Shown here one piece after another: positions 36,476 to 47,700 of a DNA stretch of 64,000 nucleotides. How positions within the stretch are numbered: position 1 is the first letter of the stretch; each line of letters begins with the position of its first letter. The translations under genes were made by a program, and so were the position numbers. A model generated the notes under the pieces. It searched no databases and was not told where the DNA came from. It worked only from the letters and a program-made list of their open reading frames with translations. Source of the stretch: Cololabis saira (Eukaryota > Chordata > Actinopteri > Beloniformes > Belonidae); contig NC_084599.1 of the NCBI RefSeq assembly GCF_033807715.1, positions 31,518,125-31,582,124 of the forward strand, given 5' to 3'.

Positions 36476-37251
36476 CAAAGACAAAGTACGGCCTTGAAAA
36501 CAAAGACTTCTATAGATACATGCAGTTAAGAGATTATTTCACAAAAGAGATAAGGCCAGTTGCAACTATAAACAAGGTGATTGGAGTCATTGTGGATTCA
36601 TACAAACAGAAGGGGTCTCGGTCCATCTCTGCTTTTTACCAAGCTATGGGGGAGAGCAGAGGGGACTCAACCCTCCATATAAAAGCAAAATGGGAAGCAG
36701 AACTAAAGATCCAAATACAAGAGGATGAATGGTACCACATGTGCGAGACACAATGTACATCTACAAACTCATTAATATGGAGGGAGTTGTGCTGGAAAAA
36801 TCTAACTCGATATTTAATAACACCAAAAATAAAATCTAGGCAACTCGCCACACAACAAAATTGCTGGAGACTGTGCGGGAATGTGGAGGCAGACGATGCA
36901 CACATCTTCTGGAACTGTTCAAAAATTAAGATATACTGGCAAAATGTAAATTTAGTAGTAAAAAATGTTCTGGGATATGAAATCCCAAATACTTGCCCAG
37001 TAATGTATCTTGGGAATATTGGAAAGGTTGTAACGAGAGAAGATCTGTACTTGACTAAAGTGTTCCTCGCAGCAAGTAAAAAAGCAGCCACAAGAAACTG
37101 GCTCATTGTAAATGCCCCGAAACAGTGGTTGGAAATTGTCCAGGAAATCTGTGTTACGGAAAAATTGACATATCTTTTAAGGATCAAAGAGAATGTATTT
37201 AAAAAGAACTGGGAAAAATGGAATACTTACATGAGACGTGACACCGACTGA
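36476..37251 (+). pseudogene. L1 ORF2 C-terminal fragment, open
   Basis: This open frame of about 257 codons ends TRRDTD-like in TGA at 37249-37251. Its middle contains CWRLCGNVEADDAHIFWNCS, the Cys-x2/3-Cys...His-x4-Cys element conserved at the C-terminus of L1 ORF2 proteins. It is followed by the usual KIKIYW stretch. The endonuclease and reverse transcriptase are missing, so it cannot be active. It has no internal stops, which argues for a young insertion or recent parent. Confidence 0.8.
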
Positions 37252-37701
37252 ACAAATGCAGAATGAAACAGTGGACTGAATAGAGGATCATCTCCAGACA
37301 GTTTGTTAATGTTACTATTATTGTTATTCTAATCTGTTACTTGTTTGCAGTATTGTTTTGTTTATTTATTGGGTGTGTGTATGTGGGATAAGGGATGGGT
37401 GGGTGGGGGGCGTGTCAGGGTGGGGGATTGCACGCAGATGTGTGCAGCCATGTTGTTTTAAATTGTGTTTTAAATATCCGTGTATTTCTCTTGTTATTGT
37501 ATTACTTGTTACTGTATTTTTTTATTGTGACCTGCTAAGGGACTTCAGATCCAAATTAGCTTAAAGCTATAATCTGGTACAGTGCATCAGATGGCAACAT
37601 TTATGTTTTAACTGTACACTGTCCCTTTTTAAATAAAATTGAATTGAATTTACATGTGAAATTATAATAAAAATGTAAGTTATTAAAAAAAAAAAAAAAA
37701 A
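36476..37701 (+). mobile_element. 5'-truncated L1-clade LINE (ORF2 C-terminus plus 3' end)
   Basis: It carries the last about 257 codons of an L1-type ORF2, followed by about 430 bp of 3' sequence and a poly-A run at 37685-37703. The coding part starts abruptly, without an ATG, at the duplication boundary. This is normal for an incomplete target-primed insertion. Confidence 0.88.
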
Positions 37702-37779
37702 AAGTAAATGGACCACACCCGGGCAGCTAATTTCATTTTAGTCAGCTGTCCAAATGTCTTTGAGCCTTATAGAATTTGA
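37702..37779 (+). repeat. Right copy of the 78-bp duplication
   Basis: Begins in the LINE poly-A tail boundary and matches 36398-36475 at 76 of 78 positions. Confidence 0.85.
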
Positions 37780-38173
37780 GGTACTTTGCTGAAGCGGACT
37801 GGAATTCTTAAGTGGGAAAGTTAAAATTTCTGTGAAACACCTTGAAAGAAAGCTGAAAGTTTAAACTTTGATGATCACATCTTGACCTCCATCATTGTCA
37901 AAGTCAGATTAAGGTAAGGGTTTAGTCTGTACCTTTCACGAGGCCGTCAAAGTGAATTTAGTCGGTGGAGGCATTCCCTGTAGATTCTGCTGGAGGCAGC
38001 ACAGCTGCAGTCAGCTCTCAACCAGCTCTCCACCAGCCCTCCTAAACGCAGAACACGCGCGGTGCATAGGGCCTCCTCTTCCAACGGGGGCCACATATTG
38101 CCATAATATTGAACACATGCGCTTCCATGAGGCGGAGGACGGAAAAGAGACCTGTAATCAAAAATATATACAC

Positions 38174-38300
38174 GTAGATGCCTCACTGAGCGCTGCATCA
38201 CACGTCAACGCTGCCGCCATCTTGGATGGGGCAAAAAGTGGAGCCACAGGAGAAGATGCATCAATTATGTTTTGCGTGGAATTGTACCAACCAACCGTTT
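38174..38300 (+). other. Promoter-like segment with YY1-type motif and short THAP-like start
   Basis: CCGCCATCTTGG at about 38214 is a textbook YY1-type core. An ATG at 38256-38258 follows, opening MHQLCFAWNCTNQ, whose Cys-x4-Cys spacing recalls the start of THAP domains. The frame then loses resemblance, so no gene is claimed. The segment has an inverted relative at 41105-41160. Confidence 0.3.
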
Positions 38301-38910
38301 TATATCAGAAACGAAATCCAGATTGGGTCTGAGGATGTGTTTTTTTTCTGGAGGAGCACTTTCAAAACACATTTTGGAATTGATATGTGTGTGTGTCTTC
38401 ATATGTTCAGAAATAACCCCTGTATAGGTGTGTGTGTGTGTATGTTCATGTTCACATTGTAAATGTTCATCAATGTCAATATAAAAACGATTTATCAGAA
38501 TCAGTTGCATTATATGTAAATATTTGTACTCTTTATTCAGAAAACTCCAAATAATACATAGCGTCTCGAACAAACTCACCGAGACATTCCCAGCTTAGAG
38601 TTATTTATTAAATAACTACACAGGTTACTGTGGGCCGTAACCAACGGCAAACAACAAAAACTGTTCACTCCTCACTCCTGTTACTCCTCCGTTGATTACC
38701 CGTAACCACGGTAACCTAAGGTGTTCACGGACACCTGGACAACACAACACTTCCTAAACTGAACAGTTAAACATTACACATTACAGTTCGTTACAATACA
38801 TTAAAAAAGTTAGAAATGTTGTCTTTTTAATAATTATTACCACAGCATCGGTACATTACATTAGTGAGACGAAGAAAAAAATACTGTGGTTTAATGAATG
38901 AATGTTAATG

Positions 38911-38933
38911 ACTGTGTGCGTGTGCGTGTGTGC

Positions 38934-39016
<83 letters not shown>
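38911..39016. repeat. (GT)n microsatellite
   Basis: A near-uninterrupted GT run of about 80 bases preceded by imperfect units. The poly Cys-Val frames are artefacts. Confidence 0.95.
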
Positions 39017-39018
<2 letters not shown>

Positions 39019-39060
39019 AAAGAGAGAGATCATCTACCACAAAAACCCAAAGCAAACTAC

Positions 39061-40139
<1,079 letters not shown>

Positions 40140-40721
40140 AAGCAATTATGGTAAACTGAATAAATTAACACTGACATACAAAGGATCAATTAATAAAGTT
40201 ATGTAGTGACCACTCACTAGCAGGACACTGTTGTAGTTTCTGTGGGTTAGAATTCAGAAGGATCTAGCCGTTATTAACGATGATGATGACCTTTCAGTTA
40301 GTGTTCTGTTACTGTTGGGTACGGGCAGTTGAAAGGAGAGATGGAAATAAACAACACAAGTTTTTCCTTCGTCCACAAAAAGCGTTCTTCAGCTCTTTTG
40401 TTCCCAAACTCCTACAGTTAAAACTTTTTTTTATATACTAAATTGAGTTAGTTATATTATATACAGGAATTACATGATATGAAAGAGGAAGAATAATACA
40501 GAAGGAAGGAGAAAGAAGACTCAAAGAGCAGAAAAAAAGAAGGGAGCAAAACAAAAACAATAATCATATTTCATAAAATAATGAATAGAAATGTTGTCTT
40601 TGGTGCTTGTTTGATTTCCAAACACAGTATTTTTCGTGTGTGAATGGATCAATGACGGAAATTAGCTTAAAACATTTTTTGTAAAACACTATGACGTTCG
40701 GTCCATTTCAATGTAGGCCTA

Positions 40722-41089
40722 CAGGACTGTCTCAGAAAATTTGAATATTGTGATAAAGTTCTTTATTTTCTGTAATGCAATTAAAAAAAACAAAAATGTC
40801 GTACATTCTGGATTCATTACAAATCAACTGAAATATTGCAAGCCTTTTATTATTTTAATATTGCTGATTATGGTTTACAGTTTAAGATTAAGATTCTCAC
40901 AATATTCTAATTTTTTGAGATAGGATATTTGAGTTTTCTTAAGCTGTAAGCCATGGTCAGCAATATTAAAATAATAAAAGGCTTGCAATATTTCAGTTGA
41001 TTTGTAATGAATCCAGAATGTATGACATTTTTGTTTCTGTAATTGCATTACAGAAAATCACAATATTCTAATTTTCTGAGACAGTCCTG
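40722..41089 (+). mobile_element. Palindromic TA-target MITE, copy 2
   Basis: It is 368 bp with ends CAGGACTGTCTCAGAAAATT and the complement ending CAGTCCTG. It is flanked by TA on the left and by G then TA on the right, so one base is inserted or mutated. It matches the 28.2-kb copy in inverted orientation and can form one long hairpin. Confidence 0.8.
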
Positions 41090-41099
41090 GTAAATTTGC

Positions 41100-42188
41100 C
41101 ACATCCAATATGGCGGACGTGGTGACGCATCACGCGACTCCTCAATGAGGCGTCTACGTTTGTCCCTGTGATCTGACCGCGCAATGATTGACAGCCCTCG
41201 ACCTCTGACCAATCAGGCGGCCGCGCGTGCGGGCAGGCTCTGGCAGAGCTGCAGAAGGTGAGAGTTCAACATGTAATCCAAAAGACGACACGAATAAGGA
41301 GCGAGCAAGCAAAAAAAAAAAAAAGGCAAAACAAGAGGAAACTCGTGCTTCACTTGAAGGTGGGTATGTTTTTGAAATATGACTTTGTGGCACAAACAAC
41401 TAAGCCACCACTCATTAGACAGGAATCTGTCTCCCATCTCAGACCGGAGAATTCGTTTTTTTTTTTTTCCAGCGGCCCTAATTAACATTTATTAAAGACC
41501 TTGTTATGCTTTCACCCTGTGCTTCACCTCTGTTGAAAAAGAGGGGTAAAATGACCAGTTGGTGGTCGTATATAAGCGATAAACTTTAGCCAATATATGG
41601 TCATAATAATAATATTATAATATAATAGTTTTTGGTGTGGGGTTGATGTGATGGAAGTTACTTTCTTACGATGAGTAGGCCTAGTTAGTGGTCATTTGTG
41701 ACTTGGATTTGTTCTTTTCTTTATTTCAGTTTGAAGTTTTTTATTTAATATGTATTAATAATATTTTGCTTAGAGGTCCAATTTGGTCATTTGCACTCAA
41801 GTATAGGAAAACATCACAGTCCGACAATAATAATAATTTTAAAAAAAGTATTATGGATGTGTAAAGGAAAAAATAAAAGTGTTGTGGGCACTGGGGCAGA
41901 CAATATAATAAAGGTTTTTTTCTGAGTATCACAGATCTCATGTGCATTTGTGGAGTAACATAACAGCAATCTGGCGCAATCACCCACCCTTTGAAAAAAA
42001 CCCCACTGTGTTTTACCTCACCAGGTTACTCAGAAACACAAAGCACTGGTGGGAACGAGGTAAAGCACCTGCAATTGCAAAGCTGAAGCTCATGGGGGAC
42101 AAAGCTGCAGGTGAGGAGATGAAACAGCCAAAAACTAACAACCTGGTGCAAGATTGCCAGTTAGAAGAATTCTTCCTCTCCCTTCTCT
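41100..42188. other. GC-rich promoter-like patch, no gene followed
   Basis: At 41105-41280 there is a YY1-like CAATATGGCGG, a CCAAT-type GACCAATCAGG and a donor-like AAGGTGAGAG. This looks like a promoter with a noncoding first exon. No coding exon is seen downstream, and the segment is related to 38174-38230, so it may be repeat-derived. Confidence 0.3.
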
Positions 42189-42754
42189 ACGGTGGCCGAC
42201 AAGGGCCAAATACACTGCAACGGCCTAATGCATCTCAGTTAAGGAAAATGGCTTCAAGTACAGAAACGATTCAAATTCATAAACTCAAAACGAGGTACAA
42301 AAAGAGGAACGTGGTGCAAATGAAAAAACGTCCTGCAAAAAACAAAGACAAATGCAGCATCATCAAACGCGCTGCAAATAGAGAAACAATGCAAAGCACA
42401 AAACGATATAAAACAAGGAACCATCTTCAAAAGAAAAACGCTTCATAACCAGTTACCAAACCTGCAGGGGGCGCTCTCAGCGTAACAGCTTAATGGACAG
42501 ACACACGGGATGTAGAGAGAGACCGAACAGCTGACTGAACCACAGTGTTTACATCCATGGTTTAAACATACAGCGAGAACGGTAATGTGATATAATGTGG
42601 TTTATATCACTGTACAACGCTGTACATTACGAGACGTTTATTATATTTTAACGTTACAGTCAGCTGTTCGGTCTCGTTTCTGTACTTGAAGCCGTTTTCC
42701 TTAACTGAGACACATTAGGCCGTTGCAGTGCGTTTGGCCCTTGTCGGCCACCGT
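42189..42754. mobile_element. Non-autonomous transposon with about 80-bp inverted ends
   Basis: The left arm ACGGTGGCCGACAAGGGCCA and about 60 further bases recur inverted at the right end with a handful of mismatches. Flanks CCTTCTCT and ACTTCTCT could be an 8-bp duplication with one mismatch; a TA target is the alternative. An internal second inverted repeat (about 42521-42540 with 42658-42677) would extend the hairpin. The 168-codon frame over the left half is not convincing as a protein. Confidence 0.7.
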
Positions 42755-44600
42755 ACTTCTCTCTGAACCATAGAATTTGTTTATTTGGTCAGTTAAAGAG
42801 GGGTAAATTAATTAATTGATTATCTGCACAGAGTTAGAGATAAAAAAATAAAAAGTGCACACAAAAACTTAAAATACAGGAGGAACTACACTTCAAATTT
42901 TAAGTACAAAGTACAAAGTGCTCTTGCTTGCAAGCTGTGTAGAGCTCTTATAAGGTTGTATAAAGCCTTATTTGCCACATAAATTGTTTTTAAGTTGTGA
43001 AATGAACTCCATTATGCAAAGTGGTAAGGTAAGAAGTCAGGAACAACAAATGGCGGAGAAATGTCAATGAGCCAAAGCTGGGAAAAAGCAGTAGAAGAAT
43101 CAGTGAACTGCTGGAGACAGTGCTGCTCTACACCACCTCACTTAGAGTACATGCCCCAAGGAGAATCTCTCCATCCTCCTACATTCAAGCCTTCCACATA
43201 TAAAAAACGATAATGCCTACAATTACATCAGGGAAGAAGTTGTATGTAGTTGTTGCATTTTTTAATATCCTTTTATTTTAAGCACTGCAAGCGTTATAAG
43301 GCCTTTGATCAAATATTAATGCTTGAATATTATAATCGGGTGAGACTGGAAAAAGCATACATTTCTGCATGCGTTACAATGAAATACATAAGAATTTACT
43401 CTTCTGTATTCTACAATGCCAGTTTTTAATCATGGGCTCAGGAATCAAATGATTGATGTCAGTGTGAGTTATATCTCATTTTGACAAAAGACGGGTAAAA
43501 TATACAGGTACATTTTCATAAGAGCGGCAAAGGAAATTCAGTCGATGTGTAATGTGTCAGGAAGTAAAAATCCATTTTGATCACATTAGAGACTGAGCAT
43601 CAGCTGGGTCACAGGAACTGAGAATGGACAACGCTCTACGAGCAGCAACAGGCCACGATCCGTTCTAACAGCTGGAGCAGCAGAGACGGTGAGGGGAATA
43701 AACGCCTCAAGCTGCTTCAGCCTCTGTCTAAAAGTCTAACCGTCTTTATTTGCACATTTAATATTGGTGGTCATTACTTTGTAATACACACAAGCTGTGT
43801 TTTATACCATTTTAAATAGCCTTTAGTTGAAATTATGCACACATCTTGTCCTACTTTGAGTCTCCTTGTATATAGTTAAGACATGTCCAGACTTGAGCTA
43901 TTCAAACTGTAATCTGCATATGGAGGGAGGGCTGTACATTACCCTGGAGACGTAACAGAATTAATGAGTAAAGTTAATCAATCTCATACTAGTGAGCAAT
44001 ACAGTTTGAATCAATTTAAAATTAAGATTTTCTCCTATGGCAATATACCAGGCTATCAATTTTTATGCCTATTGATCATTAGCTTTATGTTCAGGAACAT
44101 AAGGAAAATGGTGTAAACAAAATAAATTAGACCCGAAGGAAAAAAAGCCATGATGTTGGGACACACCCAATAAATTGCCAGGCTACCTTTTAAAAACAAA
44201 AGTGTTAATACTTTTTAGAGTACCGATAAAAATTCAGAAATACTCATTGCATTGATTGTAACACATTTCAGCTGCAAATGGCTAAATTTAAAGTTACTAT
44301 AGACATATTGTTGGTGCATGTGTGTTTAAAATCCTTCTTGGACAATATAGTGGTCTGTTTTGGATGCAATCAAAATAACTTCTGCAGTCATTTTGAAGGG
44401 TCAAATTTGTCAAAATAAATTTAAAACAGCCACCATGTCAAAGCTCTGTAGTGGCCACTGGAGGTTGCCATAATGCTGTCTGCCATTCCCTGAAAACTGC
44501 GTGGCCGCAGTTGAAGTTTCTGCTTTCACCCAAACGAGGCATTTACCATAAAATGAGAACTGACAAAAAAAAACAAAAAAAAAAAAACACAAGACTGAAA
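42755..44600. other. Gene-free stretch downstream of nasp
   Basis: AT-rich with no recognisable coding exons or delimitable repeats. Confidence 0.4.
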
Positions 44601-44622
44601 CAAGCATACACCTGCAAAATTT

Positions 44623-44628
44623 TTTATT
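44623..44628 (-). promoter_or_regulatory. nasp polyadenylation signal AATAAA
   Basis: The minus strand reads AATAAA about 120 bases past the nasp stop codon, a normal position for the last exon. It is the first canonical signal after the stop. Confidence 0.6.
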
Positions 44629-44745
44629 TTTACTACAAGTATACAAAACTTGACAAATGTGGAGAAGTTATTTACATAAAGAAAATTGTGGAGGTCTGGA
44701 CAGGTAAACTGCTGGTTTCAGAGCTCAGGAAGAAGTTCAAGACGA

Positions 44746-47700
44746 TCACGCTGATGACTCGACAGAGGCCGACTGGCTGGCAGGCTGCAGGGAGAAATAA
44801 AATAAATATAAGTATTCAATGAACACCCACGATCCAGGAAAAGGTTTAAATTTCAGGAGAAGAATTCTGCTGAATGCAGGTTATTCCTCCTTGGCTGTTA
44901 AGTCACAAGAAACATTTCCGTGTTTCGTCTGAAAACGAACGTATTCAAGCATGATTCTCCAGGAAAACAGTCTGCTCCAGCCACTGACGCACACTGCAAT
45001 AGAGCAAAATTCAGCACACCGAGTATAGCACCGTCTTGAAGTTATGTAGCCGGCCTAAATGAGCAGTTCAGGTCACACCTTAAATTAAAATCTGAAAAAC
45101 TGATTGTGACGAGACCTTCACAGACAAGGATTCTGTTCCATGGTGCATCATTAAAGATTGTTGTAGGACTGAAACTTAACATGAAGCACTGGGTGGGCAG
45201 TCAGTCCATCTAGATTAGCAGAATCACAACACAATTGCAGGATTCAAATAAAAATCAGAAACAGGCCTATCACTCGCCTCCTGTGAATTTCCCTCCTGAA
45301 CTCCTTTGCTGGCACTAGAGTCACCGCTGCCATTAACTGTGGTTTCCTGTTTTGCTTGTTTAGCATCTGTGTCCTTTACTGGGCTCTCCTCGTCTGGTTT
45401 CCTCTGTGTGGAAACAAAACCAGGGCATGGGGAGAATAGGAGACTGAATGCGTCTGCAAACATTTCAATTTGTATTTAAAAAAGGGAAGGGAGAGAAAAA
45501 AAAAAGTGTATTTTTCTAAATGAAACAGCCAGAGCCAGTTATATTAATGTCACAAATCATGCGCACAAGTCAGCCTGTAATCAAATCTAGTACAAACTGA
45601 CAAATCACCTAATACGCAAAAGCCAAGATTCCTAGAACCAGAGAAGCAAACATTACAGAGACCAGTAATACACATGGCCCAGTCAATGTTGTCCATTGTA
45701 GTTTAAAAAAGTATTTGAGAAAATGCAGAAAAACTACAATTAATAGAAAATGACATCCATTTTGGGGGTCTCACCTTTTTCCTGACCAGGTGAGAAATGT
45801 TAGACACCGCTTTTGAAGATGAGCTCTCAGATGCTTTAGCTGGGCTCTGAAAGAGGAATGTTGCGTTAGATTACTCAAGATTTGTTTTGTATGTACAGTC
45901 AATAGCGTGAGCATAGTCATTACCTGGCTGGCTGTGGCAAATGCAGCCGATGATGGACCACCATTTTCATGGAGGAATGTTGATGATGAAGTTGAGGCAC
46001 CACCCTTCAAGAGACGAGTTGGTTACCCAGAAGTGAAATTGTATTAATCTTTCTTATACAGCTTCTGATAGATGTTAACACGGCTTTACATTCCCATGTT
46101 CGGAGACCCATGATGATCCCGTCATGTACTTACTAGTGTCTGCTGGATAACCTGCGAGGCAGTATTGGCCATTTTCTGGCTCTCCTTTGCATCTTCCACC
46201 TTTTCCTTGATGTCAGGCAGGAGCAGCTTCAGCTCTTCAACCTCATTTTTCTCCTCTTTTGCACCATCACCCCCTTCAGCCGCTTCTATAGCCTCCTGTA
46301 GTTTGGCTACACAAAGTGGCCAAGATAATAGAATGTGGTAATTACACTTGCTTGGATGGCAACCATGAGTAATGAGGAAAAACAAAAAAAAAAAAAAAAA
46401 AAAAAAAATCACACACCAACTGCTGCAACTGAAAAGTTTTATAATACGTTTTCACAAAATGAAACTCTGGAGTCACCAAAAAGTCTTACCTAGGCGGGCC
46501 TCGATCACCTCTATCGATCTGTTAAAGTGCTGTATGGCCTGGCTGTACTGGTCCATGTAGCCGAGTGTTGTAGCAACGTGGTAGTGGGTCTCAGCAAGCA
46601 GGCGGCTGTGGGGAGGCAAGTGCTTCAGCTGCAGGGCAAGACACTCCTGAAAGTCTTCTAGTGCCTGTGGATAGTTGCCTGAGGATTAAAAAGCAAGAGA
46701 AATTTAAAATAAGTGAAAATGTTGAGATTAAGTTATATTTAAAAGTTTACTTGGGACTGAGCTTTGTGTCACTTACCCGATTCAACACTGACTTCTCCAA
46801 GTTTCAGATATGCCTGGGCTGCCATCAGCTGGTCTTCTTTACCTTCTTTTCTGTAGGGATGGAGAAATTTAACAACCATAACACAAGGCCAGCCTCTCTC
46901 TCACACATACCTATCTATGCTTACTTCTTATAGATGACTTTGGCAACTTCTAGCATTTCCCATGCCAACTGTAAATTCCCAACATCATCCTCTTCCTGAA
47001 AGGTAAAGAAGTTGTCAAATGCTGAGATTGAGTCACTGCAAACCTTCACATGGGGACTTACCTTCTCTTGGCCATTTCCATCCCCATCATCCTCGTCATC
47101 ATCATCAGAATCGTCATCACCTGAAACAGTACACATACTAAGAACGCGGAACCTGATGAAAGCGCTCTAAAATGTTCCAGAAGTGCAAGATACATTTAAT
47201 CCAGTTTCTCCCTTCACCTTGTGAAACAGATGTCTAACCAAAACTTTCCTAAGCCCAGACACACCAGTAGTGTTTTGTAACCAAAACTCTTCTACCCTCA
47301 GAGTCTTGTTCAGCCTCTGGGCTGGATTCTTCATCATTTTGCTCTTCTGTCTCTTCCACCACTGCTTCTTTTCCTGGAGATCCTCCAGCCTCAGCTTGCA
47401 CAGGAACATCTGGGTCCTCAGTTTTGTTCATCTTGGCTTCCTGGACTGAACCCTCTTTCTCATTTCCAGGAAAATTAGAGGGTTCCTCTGAACCATCCGC
47501 ACGCTTGACTGGGACCTTTGCGTCATTCTCTTCTTTCACCTCTGCGCCACTCATCTCATCTTTAGATTCCGGCTTCTCTGTTTCAGCCTTTTTCTCCTCT
47601 GCCATTGCATCGACCACCTGCCTTCGTAGCTCGTCTCTAGTTTTCTCTGCACCAGAGCGGCAAACCGTTTATAATTTAAATACGCATAAATGAGCGATTA

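Noticed and set aside
41942..42448. 168-codon plus-strand frame
   Set aside because: It crosses the left boundary of the inverted-repeat element at 42189 and resembles no protein I know, so it is likely chance.
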